64,000 nt of DNA from Sapria himalayana (taxonomy: Eukaryota; Streptophyta; Magnoliopsida; Malpighiales; Rafflesiaceae): positions 1 through 64,000 of the forward strand of contig JAREIK010005861.1 in NCBI GenBank assembly GCA_029783825.1, read 5' to 3'. Below the pieces are notes generated by a model that was not told the origin of the DNA, searched no databases, and saw only the letters and a program-made list of their open reading frames with translations. The position numbers and the translations under genes are program-made. This document shows positions 47,701-60,533 of the stretch, in pieces. Positions within the stretch are counted from its first letter, which is position 1; the number at the start of each line of letters is the position of its first letter.

Positions 47701-50700
47701 GGGGTTGAAACTTTATCACTTAGGTTGGGATTTGAAACTCATTTTTCATTTCATTTAATTGTGACAACAAAGAATATGGTTACAACTTAATTCATGTTAC
47801 GATACTAAAGATCATTGTAGCTACAACACTGAACAAAAGTTAGCATCAAAAGTATGAGTTAATCCTATCAGTATCCAAAACTAAGAGCGAACCATTTTTT
47901 TTCTTTGTTTAGCAACTGTGGTTTGTGGGAGCTTGATCAAAAAACTACTTTTTGAATTTTTTTATCTAGGAACTTTGCAATTACTTTTTTTTAAATTTAT
48001 AATAAATTAAATACAACTTCGATAATTTAAAATAAGTGATATATCCTTTTAATCCATTTTTATAATTTGTATCATATTTTTTTATTTATAATTTTTTATT
48101 TTCAATAATGTTTTTTGATCATGCTCAAAATTCAAAAAGGACCATGTAGTTTTTACATTTTTAGGCTAATTTATCTATTTAGTTTAGATCAATTAAAATT
48201 AACATAATATAAAATTAAATAACATAAAGACAACTAAAATTAAAAATTTAAACAAAATTTTAATAAAGAAAATAGATTAGGAAATGCTATGTATAGCATT
48301 TAATTTCATTAATGTTAAATTGTTATTTATATTATTAATATTAAACATTTCAAATTTCAATGAACTAAATGTAAAAAAAAATAATACAACTTCATTTTCA
48401 ATTAGTTTTCATAATGACTTAATTTGTAATATTTATAGTAATGGTTATTTCAATTAATAAATGACAATATTACATTAATAAGTTACATTATATATCAATA
48501 TTAAAATAAATTAAATACTAAAAAGAAAATAAAAAAAAATATAGTGCAGCTATATTCTTCTCTTGTGCCTGTGATTTTTCTGTTGGACATGAAGTCAGGG
48601 CTATTATAATATTGTTGTTAAGTTGTTGATCTATATCTCAAAGGGTTAAATGAAAATTTGCAAATAATTATTTGATGAGTTTCTAAACACACTTTCCTCT
48701 CTGTCCAGAAACTTATTTGAAGAAATTGTCAAAACATCATCGTAAAGCTCATGATCTGAACAATTAATATAACAAATAAAATGGAATGGTTTCAATTTCA
48801 GCATATTCTCCCCAAAAAATCATAATTTACATTATTATTCTGGATTATTGATTTCTAGACTTTTATAATCGATAAAATTAATTTTAGTTTAAAACATAAT
48901 TTTTTTTCGTTATATATTTTATAGATTTTAGTATGTATTGATAAGTTTTGACATTGTATATTGTACTTTGGGAATTCATGAGCATATTGAATTTTTGTGT
49001 TAGTTTGAATTGGGGATTGGACTGGATATATTCCAAATTTTTGTATTTCTAATTTTCAAAATTGGAATTGATTGGTTTTTAGGAAAATAAATTTTTGGCC
49101 TTAATTTTATTTAATTAAAATTTGACACTTTTCAAAATAGAAAATTTAAATCTTAATTAAGTTTCTTATTTAACAATTTTAGTTGTGCTAAATAAAATAT
49201 ATTTTGATATTTTCAGTGATTTCAGAGTAACTACTGACCAACTCACTTTCTCAAAATAAGTAGACCATTTATATCACGCATTACTGAACTTAGTTAGAAA
49301 AGGCCACTAATTATTTTTTTTTTGTCAAAGAACAACTTCAAATGTCTACTATTCTAGTATGACTCAACATTTCAAAAACTATTTCAAAACTTGATAAGGT
49401 CACGAATATAACACTATTCATTTTTCTTTTGATGGCATGACAATTTCTCTATACATCTTAAATCGATTAAAATATCTTCTTCTTCACAATGATGATAATG
49501 ATAACCATAATCTTAGAGAAGGGATAAATAAATCATCCCTAACAAGTTGCTAAATCAAGAAAAAAATGGTTCACTTATAGTTTTGTATTCTAGTAGGATT
49601 GGCCCATATTTTGAAGATGGAATTTATGTTTAGTGTTGAGACATTTTATGTGCTGTTATGATTGAAATTCTCAAGGATTTAAGTTGTGAAAATGTTCTTA
49701 GTTATTGTGACATGAATAAAGTTGCAACCAAAATCTTTGTTGTTGCAACTTGAATGAAATCAAAACTATGAGTTTCATATCCCTCCTTAAATTATAAAAT
49801 TGCGACCCCAACAAAGTCATGATATGAATTATGGAGTTACTACTTAAATGAAGTTAATATTTGAATGAAATTAAGATTTATATGAATTCCAACCTATCTT
49901 GTTGTTAAGACTGAAAGACTTTAGGATTAAAGTCGCGATCTTATTTTATAGTGTCATGATATGAATTATGTAATGATATGAGAACATAATATTGCAACTT
50001 GGGTTTTAAAAAAAATATTTTCTATTTAATTATTTGTAAATGTAATAGATGGAAGCATCTCAAATGTAACTCAAAATTTTTTAGCATAAGTTTTTTATTA
50101 TGCATTGTGTGTGCTTTAACTTAGAGAATTTTATTCTCCCCTTTCTTGAGATCCTAAAATACCATCTCTTAGATTGTTGAAGAAATGCTACACTTGGTAT
50201 CATGTCCTTATCATTTGGTATGGGAGGGACATCGATATCATAGAGAGCTAACATAGTGACATTCAGTATTAGATCTAAGATTTGGTATCAAAAAATTCAT
50301 TCCACAATATCATGTATCAAAGTGATTGCTTGTTTGATACATGAGATTCTAAATAGATACCAATCATTATATAATAGTAGACACATTATTCTATCAATAT
50401 GAAGACAATCATCACTAATTATGAATCCCAAAAATAATAACTTATATGCCATAAGATGCACTTCTGGAGATTAATATATTGCTTTTTCTTGAAGCACAAC
50501 AATTAGCCCCTCTCATATATTTTATATTTGATATGATATAGCATAACCATGTATGAGGATATCATGAAAGTGCACCACTACAAACTTGCCAATGCCAATA
50601 AGTTTATATAAGACAATATTCATGAGTCATATAAAAGTAGTTGTGACATTGACTAAACTTAGTGATATCAAAAACCACTGACAATGCCATCCCTAGTTTT

Positions 50701-50965
50701 GAAATAAATCATCAATTTATCTCTGGGTCAAATTTTGATCTAATGGAATCAATTATAGATGTCAATATTGAAAAAGACTATAGATCCATCAAACTTTTCT
50801 AGCATATAATTAATTTTATGGATTCGAAATGTGTACTATATTGTTATATTGCTGATTGATTTTTTATCTACAATGATTCATCAACCCCAATCTTTCCTTT
50901 GTGTGAGTATGACTGTCATTGAACAAAAAGCCTTGCTCTCTTATTTTTCTTTTTCCAAATGAATT
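47701..50965 (-). repeat. Repeat block Q, right arm, non-coding
   Basis: Mirror of 26,680-29,940. 47,701-47,930 and 49,550-49,800 form an inner inverted pair of about 230-260 bp. TTTGGTATC near 50,282 may be the primer-site side of the copia relic. No intact frame is seen. Confidence 0.65.
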
Positions 50966-51434
50966 TTGCATGTGAAGAATAGTTGTTTCTGCACATTATG
51001 TGTAGTGTGTTTACTATTAGTGCATTTCTTCAATGTTTATCTATTAGGATATACGGGCTCAGAATTTCGATTAGATGATGATTTAATCAAATCCACATTG
51101 GTTAGTGTGATTAAGTTAGAAGAGTATCAAACAATCTTATATTATTGATTCCACCATAAAAATAAAGTATGTGGTAGCTCTAGAAACAACAAAAGAGGTT
51201 GTATGGCTCAGAAACTTTTTGATAGATATAATGATCATTTCTTTTGTGCAACTGGCTACTATACTTTATTATGATAATAATAGAGAAATTGTAAATTTGA
51301 AAGAAACTACAATGAACAAGAAGGAAAAATACATCAAGCATAAATAATTTCTAATAAGAGATATTGTGAAAAAAAAATATGGTGATGATGAAAATAGCAT
51401 TAGTAGATAGCTTGGCAAATCCTTTTATTTAGAG
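50966..51434 (+). pseudogene. Ty1/copia RNase H relic, right arm
   Basis: A 60-residue frame (50,966-51,148) ends in the copia RNase H start motif GYTGSEFRLDDD. After a frame change come KIKYVVALETTKEVVWLRNF (51,155-51,215), then YYDNNREIVNLKETT and FLIRDIVKKKYGDDEN. The end LGKSFYLE corresponds to LADPF(T)K. It is truncated by the gypsy insertion at CCTTC (51,435-51,439). The first frame is identical to the left copy at the protein level. Confidence 0.8.
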
Positions 51435-51439
51435 CCTTC

Positions 51440-52722
51440 TAATGTTAGCAGTGATAAAAAATAAATTACAACAAAATGAAGAATTGAAAATAATCAATGA
51501 AGATAACAAAGGAATAAGGCAGGTTTTGTTAAAATACAAATAAATCTGGACGAGAAACAATTAGATGCAGGCTCTAATTACCACTAAGCACCACAAATAT
51601 ATGCAAGAAAGAAATGAATATAAGCTATCCAATATACTTGCAACAATTGGAAAAAACTTCGAACTGTGTGATCCGATGCCAACAATCGACCCGAATTTGA
51701 TTTATCTCAGATTAGAAAACACAATCATAGCCAAAAACCAAGTTAGAGAATCGCTCTTAATATCTTCGGGATTCAAAAAAATGTCCGAACAAAGTCTCAT
51801 GAACAAGGTTTTAATAATGGATTTAAATATGCAAATATAATCCCCAAAAGTCCAACAAAAACAACAAACAAAAGATTAAAAAAACATGTTTCAACTTTAG
51901 TAATTTCATTCTAGGTTGTCAGCACTGTTTCAAAATGTTGACAGGCTAGCCTCCGCACTATACTTCTTCTAGACACGTCAAGCTATTGGTAGTTGTAATT
52001 AGATCCATCAAGTATGCTACAGGGGTGTGGACAAGATCTCCCTATGTGTAGAGGTGTCAACCGGGCCGGGCCGGGCCGGCCCGGCACGAGGCACGACATG
52101 GTTCAGCCGTGCCTGGGCCAGCCCGGCACGGAAAAATTCCGTGCTCGGTTTCGTGCCTGGCCCGTGCCGTGCCGTGCTTGACCCGGCATGGTTCGCCTGC
52201 GACACGTCACACCGGCACGGGTTTGTCCCGTGCCGGGTGTCCCGTGAACCCGACCCCATGATGGCCCCTCCCTCAAAAAAGACTGCGGGTCGGGTTTGAT
52301 TCGACCCGACCCGCGATCCCCCCGAATCCTGACCCATAAAGACATGCAAGCCCGAGCGAACCAGGCAAGACACGACACGCCCCGCCATGACTGCGGGCCA
52401 TGCCGGGCTCGGTTTTTTTAAACCGTGCCGGGCCGGGCACGACACGGTACAGTAACCGTGCCCGGCCCGCCACGGAAGCACGATCGTGCCCTAAAAAAAT
52501 GGGTCGTGCCGGCCCGTCCTGGCCCGTTTGACACCTCTACCTATGTGGCCTTTTACACTCGAGTGATGAGATTATTTAATCATACATAATTGATATTCCT
52601 TCTCCGGATCATCTTGCTCTTGGAATGTAAGAATGCATAACATCTCTTGAAGCCGTTTAGCCCTACTTTATGTAATTGGACCGGGTGGTAATTGTAGGTT
52701 GTTCGAAATGTTGCTCGCACCA
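51440..52722 (-). repeat. gypsy 3' LTR with MITE, right arm
   Basis: Mirror of 24,932-26,205. The polypurine tract (as CCCCCCCTTC) follows at about 52,725-52,735. Confidence 0.9.
52049..52539. mobile_element. GC-rich hAT-type MITE, right arm
   Basis: TAGAGGTGTCAA and TTGACACCTCTA termini, with 8-bp duplications CCTATGTG (52,041-52,048 and 52,540-52,547). It has the same GC-rich interior as the left copy and is four bases longer. Long open frames on both strands are compositional, not genes. Confidence 0.93.
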
Positions 52723-53040
52723 TCCCCCCCTTCTTGAAGAGGTTGTTCCATCAACCTTTGAACTTATACATTAAATGGAGATAAATCAGTGACATTAAAA
52801 GTGACATGTACATTATACTTACCTAGAAGATCCAATTTATAGGTATTATCATTTATTCGCTCCAGCACTTGAAACCAATGTTTTCAGGACCGGACCGAAT
52901 TGGCCGGTTCGACCAGTCCGACCGTCGACCGGTCCATGTTTAGGTTCGGTTCGAAGGATTAAACCGGAATGCAATTGACCCGTACTTGAACCGTGTGAAC
53001 CGGCGGTTCAACCGGTGAACCGGTTGAACCGGCCGGTTCA

Positions 53041-54496
53041 ATATTATTATTTAAAAAAAAAATTAAATTCAAAATGACATCGTTTTGAATGGATTTTTTT
53101 ACCGTAGGCGCCCGACGGTCCCTTCTCTGAGTTCTCTCTCCTTACCGTCGCAACTTCTTTTGAGATTCAGTTGAAGGTATCTTTGATTTTTGATTTGCAA
53201 TCTCATCTCTCATGTAGTTTGTACACATTGAATGGATTTTTTTTATTCCTCCAGATTGTAATTTAGAGTTTCCTTTTTTTTTTCATTTTTGTTTGTTTGT
53301 TTATGAGAATTAGAGTATATTTTTTTCCTGAAGAAATCAGACATTCACATCTAAACGGCTAAACTTAAAAAAAAATTGCTTAGACTCTTAGTTCATTCAC
53401 ACTCATTGTTTCACAAGGATAAAAAAGACGGGTCATTTATCACCATTGTTGTTGACTTGTTGCTAAGAACAGAGAGAGACAGATACTTACTCTGGTTTCT
53501 TCCCCTTCAACATTCAATCCACAATTCAGCAGGAAACCCATCTTGCATCAAACCTCCACAAATTGATAATATTTCCTTTCATTCCATAATCTGCAGAAAC
53601 CCCTTTTGCAAATCAATGAAATCATCTTGAAATTTCCGTTGGAGAGACAACATGATGCTGGGAGGTGGCCGGATGATGCAAGTGGAAATGTGTGGGGTTA
53701 TTTGTTTTATTCAATCTCCTTAACTCCATTCTTATCTCTTTCTCCGAGTTGTCTGATACTTATAAATTATAATAATTCATATGGTGGGTGTTGTCTAATC
53801 ATTCATATAGTAGATTTTTTATTCATCTATTGATGCTCATGTCCACGTTTTCTCTCTTGGCCATAGTTTGTTAATTAATTTTTTTTTCTTCTAAAACCAT
53901 ATTGTGAAGTGAATGATGTTTAGGTAGTTAAATGTTTTTTGTTTCTTTTCTTTTGTTCATTGCACTTATAGAAATGCAAATTGGAGTATATTTCTTGTAG
54001 CTAAATTTCTAGATTGGGTTTTTATAATTTGAAACATGGATGGATTTTTTACTCTAGCCTATGTGTATTGCAATTTCTAATAAACTAGTCTATGCTCAGT
54101 TGGAAGATTCAATGGTTTTTCTGCAACTTCTAATTTTATGTCTGTACCATGAAGATTTTTCAGGTCATTCCCATTGCCGACTCTAATTCGGAAGAATATC
54201 CCATGTTTCTTTACATTTTTTGAGAGTTGTTTCTTTGTATTGAAAAACAAGGAGAATCAGGAAATCTAAGATAACAAGTTTTGGTCCATTTTTGGCTTTT
54301 TCTTTTTCTTTTTTATTTTTGAATAACGATGTTAACATGGAAAACAATAAATTATGAGAACTAAGAACAACATTTAAATAACAACAAATTAATGTTATCT
54401 ATTTATGTTTTCAAAAACTATTTTTGAGAACAATATAAAAAAATCAAAATTTTTATTGATGGTATTCTTTTTTTTCATTTTTTTACATTGAAAGAA
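53041..54496. other. hAT 5' non-coding region, right arm
   Basis: AT-rich sequence between the subterminal repeats and the transposase start. A plus-strand frame at 53,376-53,630 (84 residues) is identical at the protein level to its left-arm mirror but matches no family I know. A leader exon or promoter could lie here; none is demonstrable. Confidence 0.5.
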
Positions 54497-57145
54497 ATGG
54501 AATCAAACTTCACTCCCCCATCCTCTGGTCAAGATTCAACTGCAAACTCACAATCAAGTAGAAGCGAGACCGACCCTGCATGGGAACATGTTTCTGAAGA
54601 AACATATGCAAGTGGAAGGAAAGCCTTGACGTGTTTGTATTGCAAAAAAGTTGCAAAAGGTGGGGGAATACATAGAATGAAAAAACATCTTGCTGGAGTG
54701 AAAGGGGATATTGGACCATACAAATCCGTTCCTCCTGATGTTAGATTTCGAATAGAAAATTCTTTACAATAGCTTGTGAGATCCAAGCAAGGGGCACAAG
54801 AAGCTTATGAAGGTGAGAATCAATATGGTCCTAATTTATCACAATTTGAGGGAGATATACCAAGAGATGAAGATGAGGTTCAACAAATAAAAAATTCTAT
54901 AATAGCAGCAACAAGTAGTGGGAAAAGGAAAAAGTCAACAGTAGATAAATATTTTGCACCAAGAACTAGTCAAGGAGCTCAACCTTCTATTAAGAGTGTA
55001 TTAGCTGGGAAAGAAGCTATTTGGAGAGCTGATATGGTAGTTGGAAGATTCTTTTATGATGCATGCATTCTGATTAATGCGGTGAATTCTTTCTACTTCA
55101 AGCCAATGTTAGATGCTATAGCTGCAATTGGTCTTGGATATAAGGGTCCCAGTTACCATCAATTACGGGTTAATCTTTTGAAGGATGCTAAGAAGGAAGT
55201 TCAATTGCTTGTGAACTCTTATCGTGAAATTTGGGCAAGAGTTGGATGTACAATAATGGGTGATGGTTGGACAGACAACAGACAAAGAACACTTATTAAC
55301 TTCCTTGTTTATTGTCCTCAAGGGATCTCATTTGTGAAATCTGTTGATGCTTCTAATATTGTGAAGGATTCTACTAATTTGTTTCATTTATTTGATGAGA
55401 TAATTGAGTCGGTGGGTCCAAGCAATATAGTTCACATGGTCACTGATAATGCAACAAATTATGTGGCTGCAGGGAGATTAATTTCTCAAAAGTACAAACA
55501 TATTAATTGGTCACCTTGCGCAGCTCATTGTCTTAATTTGATCTTTAAGGATATATGTAAGTTAGACCATGTGGCTGAACTTACAAGACGTGCATCAAAG
55601 GTGAAAATCTTTGTCTATAATCATATTGCTTTGTTGAGTTGGTTGAGAAAAAGAGAAGGATGGACAGAGATTCTTCGACCTGGTGCAACTCGCTTTGCTA
55701 CCACATTTATTGCACTTAAGAGTCTTCATGATCACAAACACGACTTGCAAGCTTTGGTTACTAGTAAGTTTTTTGTGGACTCTAGATATTCAAGGGATAA
55801 TAAAAATAAAGTTGCAGTTTCTATCATATTAGATAACAAGTTTTGGAATGATTGTTTTATAGTTGTGAATCTTATGACTCCCCTTGTACGCTTATTACGT
55901 ATTGTTGATTGTGATGAGAGACCTTCGATGGGATATGTGTATGAAGGCATGTATAGAGATTGTTTGGGGATTAAGAAACTATTTAAAGATAACAAAAGAC
56001 TATACAAGCCTTATACACAAATCATAAAGCAACATTGGGATCAACAATTGCGAAAAAATATTCATGCAGCAGCTTATTGGTTGAATCCATGTTTACAATA
56101 TGATCATGAAAATTTTTGTCATAAGCCATCAATTATTGGAGCTGTCATGGATGTTATTGACCAGAAACTTGGAAAAGGCAAGCATCAAGCAATGCATGAA
56201 TTGAGGTTGTTCCGTGATCGATTAGAAAGTTTTGGAAGAGAACTTGCTTATTCTTCACGTGAATTACTTCAACCAGGTAAAAAAAAGGCTAAAAGATTAT
56301 CATAGTGTGTTTTCGTTAATTACCATTTAATATTTAATAGTATATTAGTATTCTTGACTCTTAAGTTTAAAATGCAAATGATCATATTTATAAACTTTTT
56401 AATGGTTTTTTTTCTTTTAATGTGAAATGATAACTAGATGAATGGTGAAGGCTGCAAGGGTATAGTGCACCGCATTTGCAGAAGTTAGCAATTCAAATAT
56501 TGAGTCAGACTACCTCATCTTCTGGATGTGAAAGAAATTGGACTGTTTTTGAACGAATACATACAAAAAGAGGAATAGATTAGAACATCAAAGGCTCAAT
56601 GATCTTGTATATGTTCATTATAATTAGCGGCTCAAAAACAGGTATAGACATCAAACACTTCTTTAGTTGTTTTGAATTTTATTTTTTTTAATATAAATGT
56701 TTGCATTGATAAGTATGAATACATTTATATTTTTCTTTTTTAGATTATACAACAAAAAAAGAAATTATGATCCCATTGATTATGAATGCATTGATGAGAC
56801 CGAATTTTGGATAATTGATGAGAATGAGCCAGGAGAGCTTGATTTTGAAGAATTAGAGAATCTTTTATATGAAGAAGAATCAATGACGATACATGAAGTC
56901 GAAAGTTCAAGTTTGGCTACTCACATTGGCTAGTAAAATACTAGAATGTGGATTTATAAAATTTAAATAATTGGCAATTACTATTTTTTCTTCAAAAGTA
57001 ATTTCTTATTGATACGTGCTTGACATTATTTTTTGTAGATAACGAGGATGCCAATGACACGACTGTAGATGGGATTGATGTGCAGGATTTTGGTTTTCCA
57101 TACAATCAAGTTGAACATCAATATCCAGAGTTTCAAAATGAATGA
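54497..57145 (+). pseudogene. hAT transposase, four-exon gene with three nonsense codons (best-preserved copy)
   Basis: ATG 54,497 (MESNFTPPSS) opens a BED zinc finger: CLYCKK then HRMKKH, the C2-HX4H pattern. An in-frame TAG at 54,770 follows (SLQ stop LVRSKQG), then 509 open residues. These hold KSTVDKYF and the DUF659/RNase H-like core: MGDGWTDNRQRTL with Asp, VTDNATNYVAAG with Asp, WSPCAAHCLNLI. I infer introns 56,277-56,437 and 56,642-56,743 (GT-AG) and 56,929-57,038 (GC-AG donor). Exon 2 carries the dimerisation domain (SAPHLQKLAIQILSQ, SSSGCERNWTVFERIH) with TGA at the expected second Trp of DEWW and TAG in YN-RLKNR. One A is missing before KKRNR. Exons 3 and 4 encode an acidic tail (YDPIDYECIDETEFW; stop 57,143). 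The protein would excise and insert the element. Confidence 0.92.
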
Positions 57146-57563
57146 ACACGTTTTTTGCCAATATGAACTTGAAGTCATGTATTTTGAATACCTATTTAAG
57201 CATTGTGGTTGACATTTGTGATATGGATAATGTGTTAATGACTTTTTTATAATTTGGTCATTGTTAATTCATTTGGTCATTATGCATCTACACACACACA
57301 CACACACACACTTATATTTTGTTAAAATTTTTATATGTGATAGCTACTATATGTATAAAATTTTATGAAAAGGTTCACAAATAGAAGAAATGCTGTCAAA
57401 ATTTATATAAAAGTAATTTATTTATTTATTATAATATATAAAACATATATTTATGACATCACCGGTTCGACCACGGTTCGACCACCGGTCCAACCAGTGA
57501 ACCGTGAACCAGTAACTTTTTCGATTCAGTCATCGGTTCGGTTCTGAAAACATTGCTTGAAAC

Positions 57564-60533
57564 GGATCATCGCCTCGTGGCATTAGCTTTGATTGTCATT
57601 GTGCCGGAAACCTTTCCTTTCTTAAATGTAGCCATACCCAATTACCCGGTTGAAAAATCACTCGCTTTCTTCCTTTATTCTTTATTTGCTCATATTTTTG
57701 TGTTATTTTCTCTAAGGTTGTCTTCGCCTCCAAATGTATTTGCTTGATCTTTTCAACTTTATCTCTGAAATTTAGATTACTTTGCTCATTGCTAGATAAT
57801 GACAACAAGTCAATTGGAGCTTGAGGATTATAACCATTTACAACCTCAAATGGGGACGTGTGAGTTGACCTATGAATGTTATTTTATGCAAATTCAATGT
57901 GTGGTAAACAATCTTCTTAAGCACCCAAATTCTATTTTAACATAGCTCTCATTAAAGCCCACAGAGTTCGATTAACTACTTCTATCTGACCATCTGTCTG
58001 ACAATGACATGAAGTTAAAAATAATAATTTGGCTCCAAATTTAGACCAAAAAGCTCACCAAAAATGGTTGAAAAATTTTGTATCTTTGTCAAAAATAGTT
58101 GTGCTAGGAATTTCATGGAATTTAACAATTTCATTAAAAAATAAATTGGCAATAGTCAATATGAACAACATTTATTTTATTACAAGGAATGAATCTTACC
58201 ATTTTAAAAAATCTGTCAACAGCTACAAAGATGGAATCCTTACCTTTTTTTTGTACTTGGCAATCCCATGAAAAAATCCATAGATATATCCTTCCACGGG
58301 CTATCTGGAATAGGCAGTGGGGTGTATAGTCTATGTGGCTTCAACGTGGACTTAGCCCTTTTACACACCAAACAACTCCTAATATGCCTCTCCATGTCTC
58401 TGCGCATGCTTGGCTAATAATTTTTTTTATAATAGTCATAGTATTTATCCCCTAAAACTCTCTCGTGCAGTTCCATGACAAGCAATTCACAAGTGGATCC
58501 ACGAGGCACACACAAACGGTCAGTTTTAAATAGATATCCTTTATGCTTGTATATATCATTAAAGCCATGTGACTCACATTTATTAAATACTTCCTTAAAA
58601 TCTTCATAAGTTGCATATAGTGACTTGATATGAGAAAAAACAAAGAATTCGTGAATTCAATGTAGTCAATAATGAGTCTCTACTAGATAAAGCATCTTCA
58701 ACTACATTTTCTTGTCCTCTCTTATATTTTATTACATAAGGAAATATTTCAATAAAAGAAATCCGCTTCACATGCCTTTTGCTAATATCATTTTGTATTC
58801 TCATGTACTTCAAAGACTCATGATCCGTATGAATAACAAATTCTTTAGTCCTTAAGTAATGTTGTCTAACAAAAAGGGCTCTTACCAGCACATACATTTC
58901 CTTGTCATTGGTGGGATAGCTCAATGCAGCATCATTCAATTTCTCACTGAAATAAGAAATTGGTCTCTTTCCTTGCATGAGCACAGCTCCAATTCCCACA
59001 CCTAATGCATCACATTCAAGTTCAAAAGTTGAATTAAAATTAGGTATTTTAAGAATAGGTGCATTAATAAGTAATTATTTAAAAAATATCAAATGCTTTT
59101 TGTTATTTCTCGCTTTAGATGAACTTTTCATCTTTCTTGATTATTGAGGTCAGAGGTGCAGCAATAGTGCTAAAATCCCTTATGAATTGCCTGTAAAAAT
59201 TCTGTCAATCCTAGGAAGCTTCTAATTTCTTTTACTGTCATTGGTATAGGTCATTCTCTGATCGTTTTAACTTTGTCTTCATCCACTTTAATTTTATCTG
59301 TAATCACAATGCAACCAAGAAATTTGGATGATAATACAAAAAATGTGCATTTCTTCTCATTAGCATATAATTCTTCTTACCTTAAAATATCTAAAACAGA
59401 TGCAAGATGATTCACATGTTCTTCCACATTCTTGCTATAAATCAAAATATCATCAAAATAAACAACAAAAAATTTCCCAATAAATGGCATCAAAATGTGA
59501 TTCATCAATCTCATAAAAGTACTAGGTGCATTGGTTAAGCCAAAAGACATGACAACCCATTCATACAATCATAGTTTAGTCTTGAAAGAAATTTTCCATT
59601 CACTAACTTCTATCATTCTTATTTGATGATATCCACTTTTCAAGTTTATTTTAAAGAAAATTATAGCTCAATGCAATTCATCTAGCATATCATTTAACCT
59701 AGGAATAGGATGACAATATTTAACAGTGATAGCATTAATGGCTCTACAATTGACACACATGTGCCAGCCACCATCTTTTTTTTTGTATTAATAAAACAAG
59801 CACAAAAAAAGGACTTATACTTTCTCTTACCCCAACCTTTGGCAAGTAATTCCTTTGCTTATCCTTTGGTTTTCTTTATCTCTTCAGGATTGGTTCTATA
59901 TGCTGGTTGGTTTGGAAGAGGAACTCCCAGAATTAGATTGATCTGATGCTCAATTCCTCGAATGGGTGGTAGTCCTCCTAGAATATCCTAAAGAAAAAAC
60001 ATCTCTATAGTTCTGCAAAATAGTCACAATCTCGATTGGAAAATCATGTGCAATATCTGTTAAATATAAACAATAATATTTTGGCAATAAAAGTAAACAC
60101 ATCATAGGATCCTCACTCTCAAACCTCATTTTTTTATCTCACTATAGCTTACAAACAAACTTTATTTTGCCTTTTCTCTCGTCTCACTCAACTCCCTTTT
60201 TACAACATTCATATTTTTATTCTCAACTTTCATTCCTTCACTTTTCTCTTCTATCTTTTTTTGTAACCTCACCAAGTACACCAAAATTTGTGATCTTGAG
60301 ATCCTCCAAATATTGTCTATGAAGATATGCTTGATACGTTCCAATAACTTTAGGACTTAATGGCTTGAGTTGAATCATCTTTCCATCTTTATACTAAGTA
60401 ATCATGTTCAAGTAGTATCATATTGTATTTTTCTGTCAAACTGCAATGGTAGTCCCAATAATATATGACATGCTTGGACTGGTACCACATCACATGTCAC
60501 TTGATCCTCAAATTCCTTAATCTTAAAAATTAG
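57564..60533 (-). pseudogene. gypsy pol (RT, RNase H, integrase), right arm
   Basis: Mirror of 17,140-20,109 with the same domains. RNase H is intact over 131 residues (58,604-58,999: [20 protein letters not shown] to [11 protein letters not shown]), where the left copy has a frameshift. RT holds [18 protein letters not shown] and YFDD at about 59,449-59,460. The integrase C-terminal module (57,596-57,808) ends with LRKERFPAQ. The last part of pol is displaced to 52,735-52,867 by the hAT insertion. Stops in RT and integrase make it non-functional. Confidence 0.9.

Larger units (their letters stand above)
52876..57555 (+). mobile_element. hAT transposon in gypsy pol, right-arm copy
   Basis: The ends are CAATGTTTTCAGGACCG and CGGTTCTGAAAACATTG, flanked by CTTGAAAC on both sides (52,868-52,875 and 57,556-57,563). 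Length is 4,680 bp against 4,663 bp in the left arm. The 5' subterminal block 52,885-53,040 is dense in ACCGGTT/AACCGG motifs; 57,455-57,545 is the other subterminal block. An (AC)n tract lies at 57,290-57,311. Confidence 0.95.
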
